This document shows positions 1 through 9,987 of a stretch of DNA of 64,000 nucleotides, piece after piece (the first letter of the stretch is position 1; each line of letters begins with the position of its first letter). The DNA is from Shimazuella alba (GTDB lineage Bacteria; Bacillota; Bacilli; Thermoactinomycetales; Thermoactinomycetaceae): NCBI RefSeq assembly GCF_009831235.1, contig NZ_WUUL01000004.1, forward strand, positions 186,001 through 250,000, written 5' to 3'. The position numbers were made by a program, and so were the translations under genes. A model generated the notes under the pieces. It saw nothing but the letters and a program-made list of their open reading frames with translations. It did no database searches and was not told the origin of the DNA.

Positions 1-1
1 T

Positions 2-94
2 TCTTGGATTGCAACTTTTATAAAGTGGATTGATGATGGGTTTATGTGGAGTCAGCATTATATCAGATTTGCCAAATTCAGTTATATTTTGTGA
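2..94 (+). other. possible 3' tail of a gene truncated by the window edge
   Basis: A reading frame is open from base 2 to a TGA at 92-94, giving 30 residues rich in Trp, Phe and Ile with no visible start. It could be the C-terminus of a gene beginning left of the window (dgkA or cdd often precede era in Bacillales), but the residues match neither family as far as I can tell. It could also be chance. Confidence 0.2.
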
Positions 95-160
95 TGCTTG
101 TTGCTAAATGATGAAGTAATCATGCTCGCCTGATATGCCTGTTATACTTTTTAACTTCCA

Positions 161-206
161 AGGGAGTAACCAAACAGTTATTGTCACTGAACTACTCCCT
201 CTTGCT
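161..206 (+). terminator. hairpin ahead of era
   Basis: AGGGAGTA (161-168) and TACTCCCT (193-200) form an 8-bp perfect stem with a 24-nt loop, followed by a weak pyrimidine run. It could end the upstream transcript or sit in the era leader. Confidence 0.35.
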
Positions 207-226
207 TTTCAAAGAGGAGGATTTAC

Positions 227-1129
227 ATGTCGAATAAATTTCGTTCAGGTTTTGTTGCACTCATCGGTCGCCCAAATGTAGGAAAATCGACATTGATGAA
301 CGAAGCAATTGGCCAAAAAATTGCTATCATGTCAGACAAGCCTCAAACGACCAGAAATCAGATTCGTGGGATTTATACAGATGATAAAGCACAGGTCATA
401 TTTTTAGACACTCCAGGAATCCATAAACCAAAATCTAAGTTGGGCGAATACTTGGTGAAAACTGCTCAAAATGCATTTTCAGAAGTAGATTTGATTCTCT
501 TTTTAGTAGATGCAGAGGAAGGTTTAGGTGGTGGAGATCAATACATAATAGAGCGTTTGAAAGGTATTTCCACCCCTGTATTTTTAGTGGTGAATAAGAT
601 CGATAAAGTTCACCCAGATGAACTTTTGCCTTTTATAGATCAATACCGCAACCTTCATGATTTTAGTGAGATTGTACCTATTTCTGCATTACAAGGAAAC
701 AATACAGAACGCTTATTAGACCTCATTAAAGACCGATTACCAGAAGGTCCTATGTACTACCCAGAGGACCAAGTGACGGATCATCCGGAAAAATTTATCA
801 TGGGTGAGATTATTAGGGAAAAAGTGTTAGAATTGACACACGAAGAAATACCCCATTCCGTAGCAGTGGTTGTTGAAGAAACAAAATTAAGAGATAACCA
901 ACAGACCTTGTATTTACGTGCAGCGATCGTTGCGGAGCGAAAATCCCAAAAAGGGATTTTGATTGGCAAGCAAGGAGCGATGCTAAAGCAAGTTGGAAAA
1001 CTTGCTCGAGAAGAAATGGAACGTTTATTTGGATATCGCATATTCTTGGATTTATGGGTGAAAGTACGCAAAGATTGGCGTAATGAATTCCAATATCTGA
1101 GGGAATATGGCTATCGAAACGAGGAGTAA
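227..1129 (+). CDS. era: GTPase Era
   Basis: Era is a GTPase that binds the 3' end of 16S rRNA and acts in 30S ribosome assembly at the inner face of the membrane. The 300-residue product has the family's normal length. It shows the G1 P-loop GRPNVGKS (residues 14-21), the TT switch I segment near 41, the G3 motif DTPG (61-64) and the G4 motif NKID (123-126). A C-terminal KH RNA-binding domain contains GILIGKQG near residue 245. The ATG follows a strong AGAGGAGG at 213-220. It is followed by yqzL and recO in the order usual in Bacillales. Confidence 0.98.
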   Translation: MSNKFRSGFVALIGRPNVGKSTLMNEAIGQKIAIMSDKPQTTRNQIRGIYTDDKAQVIFLDTPGIHKPKSKLGEYLVKTAQNAFSEVDLILFLVDAEEGLGGGDQYIIERLKGISTPVFLVVNKIDKVHPDELLPFIDQYRNLHDFSEIVPISALQGNNTERLLDLIKDRLPEGPMYYPEDQVTDHPEKFIMGEIIREKVLELTHEEIPHSVAVVVEETKLRDNQQTLYLRAAIVAERKSQKGILIGKQGAMLKQVGKLAREEMERLFGYRIFLDLWVKVRKDWRNEFQYLREYGYRNEE

Positions 1130-1224
1130 AAAATAACCAAAAACTTACAACAACTTTGTCTCATAGAAATAATGCTCCTAGGTCATGCTAACTCTGATAC
1201 CCTCTTTAGAAAGGAAGAAACTCG

Positions 1225-1365
1225 GTGCGAAATTTCTCATGGAGCTGTTTTCAGGTAACGGGTAGCATCGATGCATATCTTTTGTACAAAGATATGGAGG
1301 CTATAACTGTGAAGAAGGAAGATGACCAGTTAGAAGACGTTGAGCAGAACGAAGAGGCTAAGTAG
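1225..1365 (+). CDS. yqzL: YqzL family small protein
   Basis: A 46-codon gene fills the era-recO gap, where B. subtilis has yqzL. The predicted peptide has an aromatic N-terminus followed by TGSIDAYLLYKDME, which fits the YqzL pattern (F-x-x-TG-N/S-I/V-D-x-YLL-x-K-E/D-x-E) as I recall it, and then an acidic tail. The GTG start at 1225 has AAGGAAG at 1211-1217 ahead of it. The stop is 11 bases before recO, so the two are probably cotranscribed. The molecular role of the family is unknown. It is easily missed because of its size and GTG start. Confidence 0.85.
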   Translation: MRNFSWSCFQVTGSIDAYLLYKDMEAITVKKEDDQLEDVEQNEEAK

Positions 1366-1376
1366 AAAGGACAGCA

Positions 1377-2132
1377 ATGATCATACGATTGCAAGGATTA
1401 GTGCTTCGTAATAAGGCATACGGGGAAAGTGATCAATTACTTTTTATTTTTACTCGTGAGCGTGGCAGAGTAAGTATGATAGTAAGAGGTTCTAAAAAAC
1501 CAAGAAGTCGTTTTGGAGCAGTCACAGAACCTTTTACCATTGCTGATTTTGTTTGTTATCAGCATAGTCCAACCAGTATGCCATCCCTTTCACAAGCAGA
1601 TATCATTCATCATAATCAAATGATACGTTCTGACTTGTTGTTAACTGCATATGGGGCATATTGGTTGGAATTAGTAGATCGAGTGATTGTTGAGAAAGAA
1701 CCCTCTGTCACTTTATATAACCAACTTGGATTACTACTTGCCCAATTAAATGAAGGGAAGGACCCTGAGATTTTAACTCGTCTGCTAGAACTTGCAGTCC
1801 TTCAAGAAGCTGGATACAAGCCTGTCTTTTCTCAATGTGCAAATTGTGGTGCTTCTTGGAAAAATGGAGAAGCAACTGCTTTTTCTCTCACACAAGGGGG
1901 GATGGTGTGCACCAATTGTATGACACCAAGAGACATGAGTATTAAACCAGCAACTGCTTATTATTTACGTATTTTAAATGATTTGTCAGCAGATCAATTA
2001 GGAGAAGTAAATATGAAATGGGAAACAAAACGAGACATGGAAACGATATTGCAATATTATTTGGATGCTCAATTGGATGTAAAAAATAAAACACGAGTTA
2101 TCTTACATCAGCTGCGATCGACATGGAATTGA
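1377..2132 (+). CDS. recO: DNA repair protein RecO
   Basis: RecO works with RecF and RecR to load RecA onto SSB-coated gaps and to anneal complementary strands. The 251-residue product begins with the N-terminal OB-fold typical of the family. It carries a zinc-binding Cys set, CANC near residue 154 and CTNC near residue 181. The ATG at 1377 has AAAGGA about 6 bases upstream. It lies in the era-yqzL-recO unit. Confidence 0.96.
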   Translation: MIIRLQGLVLRNKAYGESDQLLFIFTRERGRVSMIVRGSKKPRSRFGAVTEPFTIADFVCYQHSPTSMPSLSQADIIHHNQMIRSDLLLTAYGAYWLELVDRVIVEKEPSVTLYNQLGLLLAQLNEGKDPEILTRLLELAVLQEAGYKPVFSQCANCGASWKNGEATAFSLTQGGMVCTNCMTPRDMSIKPATAYYLRILNDLSADQLGEVNMKWETKRDMETILQYYLDAQLDVKNKTRVILHQLRSTWN

Positions 2133-2164
2133 CAAGAGGCATTTATATTTGATAAGCTATAAAA

Positions 2165-2392
2165 AATTTGGTATGCGATGACAGAAAAAAGTAACTAGTT
2201 TCTCCACTTATTAGCGAATCAGGAAGAGTGCAAGCCTGATAGTGGAACTAGTGAAATGGGCACTCTAGAGCATAGAAAAAGTGAAGTGGGCCATAATAAA
2301 GTTCATTTTGGTCAAGTAGGGTGGAACCGCGGGAAACAGCTTCTCGTCCCTATGTGATGATTTATCACATGTGGACAGGGAGCTTTTTTGTA
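2165..2392 (+). promoter_or_regulatory. glycyl T-box riboswitch with terminator
   Basis: The leader before glyQ has the canonical T-box sequence AGGGTGGAACCGCG at 2318-2331. A terminator hairpin with a T-run (about 2346-2390) follows. Stem I is visible as ACTAGTTTC...GAACTAGT around 2195-2252. A likely specifier loop contains GGC at 2259-2261, which matches glycine. Uncharged tRNA-Gly should pair with the specifier and T-box and prevent termination, so glyQS is expressed when glycine is short. The T-box is certain; the exact specifier is inferred. Confidence 0.93.
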
Positions 2393-2411
2393 TTTTTGGG
2401 AGGTGGAATCG

Positions 2412-3302
2412 TTGAATTTTCAACAGATGATCAGGGAATTACAGAAGTTTTGGAGTGAGAAAGGATGTATTTTGGTCCAGTCTTATGATGTAGAGACAGG
2501 AGCAGGAACTTTAAATCCAATGACTTTTTTACGGACATTGGGGCCTGAACCATGGAGAGTAGCTTATGTAGAACCTTCTCGTCGGCCTGCTGATGGAAGA
2601 TATGGAGAAAACCCTAATCGACTGTACCAACATCATCAGTTCCAAGTAATTATGAAACCAGCTCCGGATAATATCCAAGAAATTTATTTAGAGAGCTTGC
2701 GAGTCTTAGGTATTAATCCGTTGGAACATGATATTCGATTTGTAGAAGATAACTGGGAAAATCCAACATTTGGCGCAGCTGGATTAGGATGGGAAGTTTG
2801 GTTAGATGGAATGGAGATAACCCAGTTTACATACTTTCAACAAGTGGGGAGCATAGAGACGGAATTGGTTTCAGCGGAAATCACTTACGGCTTAGAAAGA
2901 TTGGCTTCTTATATTCAGGAAAAAGAAAACGTATTTGACCTAGAGTGGGTGGAAGGCGTAGCATATGGAGATGTCTTTTATCAAGCTGAATACGAGCACT
3001 CCAAGTATACATTTGAAATATCAGATGAAACGTTTTTGTTTTCTCAGTTTGATGCATTTGAGCAAGAAGCAGGGAGAGCGTTGGATGAATCATTGGTTTT
3101 TCCTGCATATGATTACATTTTAAAATGTTCCCATACCTTTAATTTGTTAGACGCAAGAGGTTCCATAAGTGTGACAGAGCGAACGGGTTACATCAAAAGA
3201 GTTCGTAATTTGGCCAGAAGATGTGCGAAAGCATTTATTGAAGAGAGAGAAAAATTGGGTTATCCTCTGCTAAAGCAAGGAGGAGTTAAAAGTGAATCAT
3301 AA
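2412..3302 (+). CDS. glyQ: glycine--tRNA ligase alpha subunit
   Basis: This is the catalytic alpha subunit of the bacterial alpha2beta2 glycyl-tRNA synthetase (class II). The product contains [20 protein letters not shown] and [15 protein letters not shown], hallmark motif 2 regions of GlyQ. I chose the TTG at 2412. It has GGGAGGTGG about 6 bases upstream, and the N-terminus (M/L-N-F-Q-Q-M-I) then lines up with known GlyQ proteins. An upstream in-frame TTG at 2388 lies in the terminator U-run. Length is 296 residues. It overlaps glyS by 11 bases, so translation is coupled. Confidence 0.97.
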   Translation: MNFQQMIRELQKFWSEKGCILVQSYDVETGAGTLNPMTFLRTLGPEPWRVAYVEPSRRPADGRYGENPNRLYQHHQFQVIMKPAPDNIQEIYLESLRVLGINPLEHDIRFVEDNWENPTFGAAGLGWEVWLDGMEITQFTYFQQVGSIETELVSAEITYGLERLASYIQEKENVFDLEWVEGVAYGDVFYQAEYEHSKYTFEISDETFLFSQFDAFEQEAGRALDESLVFPAYDYILKCSHTFNLLDARGSISVTERTGYIKRVRNLARRCAKAFIEEREKLGYPLLKQGGVKSES

Positions 3303-5370
3303 TTTTTTATTTGAAATTGGATGCGAAGAGATACCAGCTCGTTTTGTTCGTGATGCCGCGAATCAACTTGCAGATAAAGTCACAAATTGGTTTGCAGATC
3401 ATCGCATTTCTATCGGTTCCATACAAACTTTTGCAACTCCTCGTCGACTAGCTGTACTGGTAACAGAAGTAGATAAGAAACAGACAGATCGTGCGGAATT
3501 ATTACGCGGTCCAGCAGCTAAGATTGCAAAACAAGAAGATGGTAATTGGAGTAAAGCCGCGATGGGATTCGCACGGAAAAATGGTGTTGAGCTAACATCC
3601 TTAGAGCTAAGAGAGGAAAAAGGAACAGAGTATGTATATGCAGTAAAACAAGAAATTGGACTCCAAACAGAAGAAGTTATTTCCAATTCTTTTTCCTCCG
3701 TTTTGGAAAGCTTAACATTTCCCAAAACGATGCGTTGGGAAGCGACCAAAACGAAGTTCATTCGCCCTATTCGTTGGATAGTTTGTTTATTAAATGAGGA
3801 TGTTATTCCTATATCATTTGCTGGTGTTACGGCTGATCGTATCACAAGAGGTCATCGTTTTCTTGGTGAAGAAATCTCCATTTCAACAGCAGATCAGTAT
3901 CAACTAGCCCTACAAGAACAATTTGTAGAAGTCGATATGGATAAGAGACAGAACCATATTCGTTTGCAGCTGCTTGAATTAGAGCAACAAAATAGTTGGC
4001 ATATTCCTATTGATACAGAGTTGTTAGAAGAGGTTACACAATTAGTGGAGTATCCAACTGTTGTCAGTGGACAGTTTGCTACCGAATATCTAAGTTTACC
4101 AAGAGAAGTACTCATTACTACAATGCGTGAGCATCAACGTTATTTCCCTGTGCAAGATCGATCAGGTACTCTGCTGCCGTATTTTATTACGATTCGTAAT
4201 GGGGATAAAAATGCTTTGCAGTATGTAAGTCAAGGTAATGAAAAAGTTTTACGTGCCAGATTAGCTGATGCACAATTTTTCTATTTAGAAGATCAAAAGC
4301 TAGATATAGATAAAGCGAAAGAAAAATTAGAGCATATCGTTTATCAAGAAGCACTTGGTTCAATGGCTGCTCGTGTGGAACGTAGTAAAAGATTGGCGCT
4401 TGGAGTAGGAGAGAAGTTAGGTCTTACCGAAGAGGAGAGTGAACAACTACTGCGTGCTGCGTCCATTGCAAAATTTGATCAAGCAACCCAAATTGTTGGA
4501 GAGTTCCCGGAATTAGAAGGTTATATGGGAAGAGAATATGCTCTACTACAGGGAGAAAATCCTCAAGTAGCACAAGCTCTATATGAACAAGTATTACCTC
4601 GACATGCAGGGGATGAGTTACCCACAAGCAAAATTGGTACCATTTTAGCATTGGCAGATCGTTTCGATTCACTTGCTTCTGGTTTTGGGATTGGACTTTC
4701 TGCTAGCGGTTCACAAGATCCATACGGATTTCGAAAAAAAGCTGCTGTAGTTGTACAATTATTCATGCATTATCATATGTATAACTTCTCTTTGACAAAC
4801 TGGATAGACTTAGCCCTAGCTGCTCTAGAAGAGGACGGTAAATTAATCCATCCGAAAATGAAAGTGAAGGCAGAGTTACAAGAGTTTTTTCGTTTACGCT
4901 TGAAAGCACTTCTGACGGAACAATCTATTCGTTACGATATTATTGATGCTGTTTTAGCGAGTGAAATCGATAACCTTCCATTTGTTGTACAGAAAGCAGC
5001 TGTATTAATGGAGTGTGTGGATCAGCACAATTTTAAATCCGAAACAGAAGGTTTCATTCGAGTAGCGAATTTGGCTACCAAAGGAATGCAGCAAGTGGTA
5101 AATGAATCACTATTTGAAGCGGAAGAAGAAACTGCATTGTATCAAGCATTCCATACCGCCTCAGAAGAAGTGAATCAAGCACAAAACGCATCAGATGTAT
5201 ATAAAGCTCTTTCGAAAATGGTACCTGCTATTCATACTTTTTTTGATCATGTTATGGTAATGGTGGACAGCGAAGAAATCAAAGAAAATCGTTTGGCATT
5301 GTTAAAGAATATTGATCAATTAGTGAAAACATTTGCTGTTTTTGATCACATAGTATTTGAAGGAGAATAA
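3292..5370 (+). CDS. glyS: glycine--tRNA ligase beta subunit
   Basis: The beta subunit binds tRNA-Gly and completes the alpha2beta2 synthetase. The 692-residue length is normal. The N-terminus ([14 protein letters not shown]) and the conserved [28 protein letters not shown] and [15 protein letters not shown] segments identify GlyS. The C-terminal part corresponds to the anticodon-binding region. The GTG start at 3292 follows AAGGAGGAG inside the end of glyQ. A terminator follows the stop. Confidence 0.97.
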   Translation: MNHNFLFEIGCEEIPARFVRDAANQLADKVTNWFADHRISIGSIQTFATPRRLAVLVTEVDKKQTDRAELLRGPAAKIAKQEDGNWSKAAMGFARKNGVELTSLELREEKGTEYVYAVKQEIGLQTEEVISNSFSSVLESLTFPKTMRWEATKTKFIRPIRWIVCLLNEDVIPISFAGVTADRITRGHRFLGEEISISTADQYQLALQEQFVEVDMDKRQNHIRLQLLELEQQNSWHIPIDTELLEEVTQLVEYPTVVSGQFATEYLSLPREVLITTMREHQRYFPVQDRSGTLLPYFITIRNGDKNALQYVSQGNEKVLRARLADAQFFYLEDQKLDIDKAKEKLEHIVYQEALGSMAARVERSKRLALGVGEKLGLTEEESEQLLRAASIAKFDQATQIVGEFPELEGYMGREYALLQGENPQVAQALYEQVLPRHAGDELPTSKIGTILALADRFDSLASGFGIGLSASGSQDPYGFRKKAAVVVQLFMHYHMYNFSLTNWIDLALAALEEDGKLIHPKMKVKAELQEFFRLRLKALLTEQSIRYDIIDAVLASEIDNLPFVVQKAAVLMECVDQHNFKSETEGFIRVANLATKGMQQVVNESLFEAEEETALYQAFHTASEEVNQAQNASDVYKALSKMVPAIHTFFDHVMVMVDSEEIKENRLALLKNIDQLVKTFAVFDHIVFEGE

Positions 5371-5377
5371 TTTTAAC

Positions 5378-5407
5378 AAAAAACTAGGTTAATTTGCCTA
5401 GTTTTTT
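5378..5407 (+). terminator. terminator after glyS
   Basis: AAAACTAGG and CCTAGTTTTTT form a perfect stem with a short loop and a T-run 8 bases past the glyS stop. Confidence 0.9.
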
Positions 5408-5411
5408 GTAA

Positions 5412-5812
5412 TTTAGTATGTTCAAGGGAAATGGAATGCTAGTAATGACCCAAAGAAATAGTTATAACAGCCACAGCCTCTACTTCGACATTTTTGATTT
5501 AGTTCCCTTTTATCAAGGAGATATTGAGGTATATGGTCCCTTTTTTGTTACTCGAATAACATTCCTTTTTGCGAAAGCAAATCTAAATTTTTATTTATCA
5601 CAATTTTATGTCTTGTTGAAGTAGAACAGGCAGATAGATGATATAGATGAGTTGACAATACAACGAGATACTTTAATTTTTTCAAACATTTACCCATAGC
5701 GATGAAAGTGGGTATGAATGTAGAAGGATAAAATGAAACTTAGCATAAATATTGTTAGTAGGAAGAAAAAGATATAGTATATACTATATATAATAAAGTA
5801 TGTCACATTTGC
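5412..5812. other. glyS-ccpN intergenic region
   Basis: This stretch of about 400 bases has no convincing gene. A 68-codon frame at 5418-5624 lacks a Shine-Dalgarno sequence and looks like chance. A TTGACA at 5652-5657 lacks a good -10 at normal spacing. The 3' end holds a palindrome and TATAAT described separately. Confidence 0.6.
5772..5809 (+). promoter_or_regulatory. palindrome plus -10 region ahead of ccpN
   Basis: An 18-bp perfect palindrome, ATATAGTATATACTATAT (5772-5789), directly abuts a TATAAT-like -10 (5789-5794). Just downstream, TATGTCACATT at 5799-5809 fits the CcpN operator consensus TRTGHYATAYW, as I remember it, at 10 of 11 positions. The arrangement suggests operator control, perhaps autoregulation, of the ccpN-ppsR-ppdK operon. 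The consensus is from memory and binding is inferred. Confidence 0.4.
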
Positions 5813-5830
5813 ATGATAGGAGGTGTAACG

Positions 5831-6472
5831 ATTATCGAGCTTACGAAACGCCAAGAAATCATTATTGAAATCGTAAAAAGTGAAGGACCTATTACTGGAG
5901 AGCAGATCGCAGAAAAATTAAATTTGACAAGAGCAACTCTACGTCCAGATTTAGCGATTCTTACGATGTCAGGTTTTCTGGATGCAAGACCACGCGTAGG
6001 TTATTTTTATACAGGCAAAACAGCGAATCAATTACTAGGTGAGCATATCAAAAGCTTATCAGTTGGAGAATACAAATCTATTCCAGTCGTTATTCAAGAA
6101 AATACATCCGTCTATGATGCAATCTGCACCATGTTTTTAGAAGATATCGGAAGTATCTTTGTAGTGAAAAAAGAAGGTTTTTTAGCAGGAGTTGTGTCAC
6201 GTAAAGATTTATTAAAAGCAGCGATGGGAAAGACAGAGCTTAACTCTGTACCTGTGAGCATTATTATGTCTCGCATGCCTAATCTGATACTCTGTCGAAG
6301 CGAAGATTCCCTTTTTGAGGCAGCTATGCAGATGGTCACCCACCAAATAGACTCTCTTCCTGTTGTGCGTTCTCACCAGACTTCTGAACAGGAGTGGGAA
6401 GTGATTGGACGCATTACTAAAACAACTATCGTAAAGGCATTCGTAGAACTAGGACAAGCAATGAAAGTATAG
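5831..6472 (+). CDS. ccpN: CcpN family HTH-CBS transcriptional repressor
   Basis: CcpN represses gluconeogenic genes on glycolytic carbon in B. subtilis and senses nucleotides through CBS domains. The product has an N-terminal winged HTH (GPITGEQIAEKLNLTRATLRPDL), then two CBS domains (about residues 75-205). The frame is open from an ATG at 5813, but that codon has no Shine-Dalgarno sequence. AGGAGGT at 5818-5824 is positioned for ATT at 5831, after which the protein reads IELTKRQE, as in B. subtilis CcpN. No ATG, GTG or TTG fits this ribosome site, so a rare ATT start is likely. ppsR and ppdK follow in one operon. Confidence 0.9.
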   Translation: MIELTKRQEIIIEIVKSEGPITGEQIAEKLNLTRATLRPDLAILTMSGFLDARPRVGYFYTGKTANQLLGEHIKSLSVGEYKSIPVVIQENTSVYDAICTMFLEDIGSIFVVKKEGFLAGVVSRKDLLKAAMGKTELNSVPVSIIMSRMPNLILCRSEDSLFEAAMQMVTHQIDSLPVVRSHQTSEQEWEVIGRITKTTIVKAFVELGQAMKV

Positions 6473-6483
6473 GAGGGAGCCAG

Positions 6484-7299
6484 TTGTTCAACCATTCGGT
6501 TATTTATTTGGTCTCCGATTCAATCGGAGAAACTGCGGAAGCAGTAATTCGAGCAGCAGCTAGTCAATTTGAGTCCAAATCAGTAGAGATTCGCCGCGTT
6601 GCATATGTAGGTGATAGGAAAACGATCAAAGAGACGATTGAAATAGCTAGAGAAGAGAAAGCTTTGGTAGTTTTTACTTTAGTTGTGCCGGAAATGCAGC
6701 ATTATCTGATCAGTGAAGCAGTCAGAAACCAAGTTCCTTATGTAGATTTGATTGGACCAGTGATGAATGGCATCAGTCGGTTACTAGGCAAAGAGCCAAA
6801 GAGAGAACCAGGACTCATCCATAAATTAGATAAGGAATATTTTCGAAAAGTCGAAGCGATTGAGTTTGCTGTTAAGTATGATGATGGAAAAGATCCCCGT
6901 GGGGTTCTCCGTGCTGATGTTGTCTTGATAGGTGTATCAAGAACTTCCAAAACACCATTGTCTATGTATTTAGCTCATCGAGGATTAAAAGTAGCTAATA
7001 TACCACTCGTTCCCGAAGTAGAGCCGCCAGATGAATTATATCTCATACCACGTAAGCGTTGCATTGGTCTTATCATTGATCCAGATCATTTGAATAGTAT
7101 TAGACGTGAACGTTTGAAAGCACTCGGCCTAACATCTGAGGCAAGCTATGCCAATATGGGAAGAATACTCGATGAATTAGATTATGCAGAAAAAGTTATT
7201 CGCAGAGTAGGATGTCCTCAGATTAATGTGACCAACAAAGCTGTAGAAGAAACTGCAAACATCATCTTAGACATGATAAACAAACAGGGGTGGGACTAA
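6484..7299 (+). CDS. ppsR: pyruvate, phosphate dikinase regulatory protein (kinase/pyrophosphorylase)
   Basis: This family (DUF299; YqfL in B. subtilis) is a bifunctional ADP-dependent Ser/Thr kinase and Pi-dependent phosphorylase. It inactivates and reactivates PPDK at a Thr next to the catalytic His. The 271 residues include the P-loop-like GVSRTSKTPLS (near residue 156) and the N-terminal YLVSDSIGETAE motif. The TTG start at 6484 has AGGAGGGA upstream. It ends one base before ppdK, its expected substrate, in the same operon. Confidence 0.95.
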   Translation: MFNHSVIYLVSDSIGETAEAVIRAAASQFESKSVEIRRVAYVGDRKTIKETIEIAREEKALVVFTLVVPEMQHYLISEAVRNQVPYVDLIGPVMNGISRLLGKEPKREPGLIHKLDKEYFRKVEAIEFAVKYDDGKDPRGVLRADVVLIGVSRTSKTPLSMYLAHRGLKVANIPLVPEVEPPDELYLIPRKRCIGLIIDPDHLNSIRRERLKALGLTSEASYANMGRILDELDYAEKVIRRVGCPQINVTNKAVEETANIILDMINKQGWD

Positions 7300-7300
7300 T

Positions 7301-9955
7301 ATGACTACCAAAAAAGTGTATTTGTTTCCAGAAGGTACAAAGGAGAAAAAATTTCTTCTTGGAGGTAAAGGGGCGAACTTAGCTGAAATGACAAACGCTG
7401 GTTTACCTGTTCCTCCTGGTTTTACAATCACGACCTCCGCATGTTTGGATTACTACAAAGATGGGGAAATTTTATCAGGTGAATTGATGAAACAGGTACA
7501 CACGTCTTTGCAACAGCTAGAGGAACAGACAGGAAAACAGTTTGGAAACATTGCAAATCCTTTGTTGGTATCGGTTCGTTCAGGTTCCGTTTTTTCTATG
7601 CCTGGTATGATGGATACGATTTTAAATTTGGGGTTAAATGATAAAACGGTTGTTGGTCTTGCTGAATTAACCAGTAATCCACGATTTGCTTATGATTCCT
7701 ATCGACGATTTATTCAAATGTTCTCGAATGTAGTTCTCGGCATCGACCACTATTTTTTTGAAGAAATCATAGATGAATTAAAAGAGAAGAATGGAGTTTC
7801 GGAAGATACGGCGCTTTCGGCAGAGGATTGGCAGAGTGTTATAAAAAAATACCTAGTGTTAGTAGAACAGAAAACAAAATTTCCTTTTCCACAGGATCCA
7901 AAAGTACAGTTATCCCAAGCAATTGAAGCAGTTTTCCGCTCTTGGAATAATGCGCGTGCGAAGATTTACCGCAAGATCAATAAAATCCCTGATGACTTAG
8001 GAACAGCAGTGAATATTCAGTTAATGGTCTTTGGGAATCTCGGAAACGATTCAGGTACAGGAGTAGCGTTTACAAGAAATCCATCAACTGGTCAAAATGA
8101 ACTCTATGGTGAGTTTTTAATAAATGCACAAGGGGAAGATGTGGTTGCTGGGGTTCGTACTCCTAATCCTATTTCCGATCTAGAATCACAAATGCCAGCT
8201 ATCCACAGTCAGTTTGTAGATTTATCTAATTTATTAGAAGAGCATTATGGCGATATGCAAGATATCGAATTTACAGTAGAGCGGGGAAACTTATACATTT
8301 TACAGACAAGATCAGGAAAAAGAACAGCTCAAGCAGCAGTGAAAATTGCAGTTGATTTGGTGGAAGAAGGAAAGATAACCAAAGAAGAAGCTTTGCTGCG
8401 TATTGATCCAGATCAAATGGATCAAATGCTGCATCCTAGAATTGACCCAAATGTTGAACTACAAGTAATTGCAAAAGGTTTACCAGCATCTCCAGGGGCT
8501 GCTTCTGGTCAAATTACCTTTGATGCAGATGAAGCAGAGAGATTAGCAGAAAAAGGACAAAAAGTCATCCTTGTTCGTCCAGAGACAACTCCTGAAGATA
8601 TCCATGGGATCTTGGCAGCCCAGGGTATTTTAACGAGTAGAGGCGGAATGACGAGCCATGCTGCTGTTGTAGCTCGTGGCATGGGAAAAGCTTGTATCTG
8701 TGGCTGTGAACAACTAAAAATAGATTTGCGAGCTGGTATTGTTCAAGTAGGAGCGACTACGTTGAAGCAAGGGGATCACATAACAATTGATGGAAGTTCT
8801 GGTCATGTTATTCTTGGAACTGTACCTCTCATCGATCCTCATCTTTCAGCTGAATTTGAACAGCTACTATTATGGGCAGACGATGTAAGGAAAATACAGG
8901 TAAGAGCAAATGCAGACAATCCAAAAGATGCAAAGAAAGCTAGGGTCTTTGGGGCAGAAGGCATTGGGTTATGTCGGACAGAGCATATGTTTATGGAACC
9001 AAGTAGAGTTCCTATCGTACAACAAATGATTCTTGCGGAGAATGACGAGGAGCAAAAAACTGCACTTGCACAATTACTACCTATGCAGAAAGAAGATTTC
9101 AAAGGCATTTTTGCATCAATGGATGGCTTACCAGTTAATATTCGTTTATTAGATCCACCTCTCCATGAATTTTTACCAAACATGGAAGAATTGATAGTAG
9201 AATTAACAAAAATGAAGATGCAGCAAACCGATTCTACCTCCTATCTAGTGAAAGAAGCTTTGTTAAAAAAGGTTCGTGCATTGCATGAGTTTAATCCAAT
9301 GCTTGGTCATCGAGGTTGTAGACTTGGTATGACAAATCCAGAAATCTATGAAATGCAAGTAGAAGCACTCTTCCAAGCAGTTGTTGAATCTAAGCTAGCA
9401 GGAATTGATGTAACCCCTGAGGTTATGATTCCACTTGTGGGTCATGTTCAAGAATTAAAAGCATTGCGACGCATGGTAATCGCAGTAGCTGATCGTATTC
9501 AGGAGGAAACCGGTACGCATTTTGAATATACAATAGGTACCATGATTGAAGTTCCTCGTGCAGCATTAACTGCTGAAGAGATCGCTGAACAGGCAGATTT
9601 CTTTTCTTTTGGGACCAATGATTTAACACAAACGACATTTGGTTTTAGCCGAGACGACGCAGAAGGAAAGTTTTTGCACACATATGTAGAACAAAAGGTT
9701 CTCCCAGATAATCCATTTATCGTCCTCGATCAAGAAGGAGTAGGTTCTTTGGTTAAGATGGCTGTAAGAGCTGGTAGAGAAAAAAAACCAGGCTTGAAAA
9801 CAGGGGTGTGTGGCGAACATGGAGGAGAAAAAAGTTCCATTCAATTTTTTCATGATGTAGGCATTGATTATGTTAGTTGCTCTCCATTTCGTGTACCGAT
9901 AGCAAGACTAGCAGCAGCACATGCAGAATTAAATAACTCTGTCAAAAAAAATTAA
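7301..9955 (+). CDS. ppdK: pyruvate, phosphate dikinase
   Basis: PPDK interconverts pyruvate + ATP + Pi and PEP + AMP + PPi. Length (884 aa) and domain order are normal. An N-terminal ATP-grasp domain contains LGGKGANLAEMTNAGLPVPPG. The central phosphohistidine domain has GGMTSHAAVVARGMGKACIC with the catalytic His. The C-terminal PEP/pyruvate TIM barrel has GTMIEVPRAAL, FFSFGTNDLTQ and GVCGEHGG. The Thr in the TSH motif is the site its regulator would modify. The ATG at 7301 lies immediately after the ppsR stop. A terminator follows. Confidence 0.98.
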   Translation: MTTKKVYLFPEGTKEKKFLLGGKGANLAEMTNAGLPVPPGFTITTSACLDYYKDGEILSGELMKQVHTSLQQLEEQTGKQFGNIANPLLVSVRSGSVFSMPGMMDTILNLGLNDKTVVGLAELTSNPRFAYDSYRRFIQMFSNVVLGIDHYFFEEIIDELKEKNGVSEDTALSAEDWQSVIKKYLVLVEQKTKFPFPQDPKVQLSQAIEAVFRSWNNARAKIYRKINKIPDDLGTAVNIQLMVFGNLGNDSGTGVAFTRNPSTGQNELYGEFLINAQGEDVVAGVRTPNPISDLESQMPAIHSQFVDLSNLLEEHYGDMQDIEFTVERGNLYILQTRSGKRTAQAAVKIAVDLVEEGKITKEEALLRIDPDQMDQMLHPRIDPNVELQVIAKGLPASPGAASGQITFDADEAERLAEKGQKVILVRPETTPEDIHGILAAQGILTSRGGMTSHAAVVARGMGKACICGCEQLKIDLRAGIVQVGATTLKQGDHITIDGSSGHVILGTVPLIDPHLSAEFEQLLLWADDVRKIQVRANADNPKDAKKARVFGAEGIGLCRTEHMFMEPSRVPIVQQMILAENDEEQKTALAQLLPMQKEDFKGIFASMDGLPVNIRLLDPPLHEFLPNMEELIVELTKMKMQQTDSTSYLVKEALLKKVRALHEFNPMLGHRGCRLGMTNPEIYEMQVEALFQAVVESKLAGIDVTPEVMIPLVGHVQELKALRRMVIAVADRIQEETGTHFEYTIGTMIEVPRAALTAEEIAEQADFFSFGTNDLTQTTFGFSRDDAEGKFLHTYVEQKVLPDNPFIVLDQEGVGSLVKMAVRAGREKKPGLKTGVCGEHGGEKSSIQFFHDVGIDYVSCSPFRVPIARLAAAHAELNNSVKKN

Positions 9956-9962
9956 ATAATTA

Positions 9963-9987
9963 CACCCGGTTCACCCGGGTTTTTTTA
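9963..9987 (+). terminator. terminator after ppdK
   Basis: ACCCGG and CCGGGT stem with TTCA-type loop and seven Ts, just after the ppdK stop. Confidence 0.9.

Noticed and set aside
5418-5624. 68-codon frame after glyS
   Set aside because: It lacks a ribosome site, starts inside the terminator tail and has no protein-like pattern.
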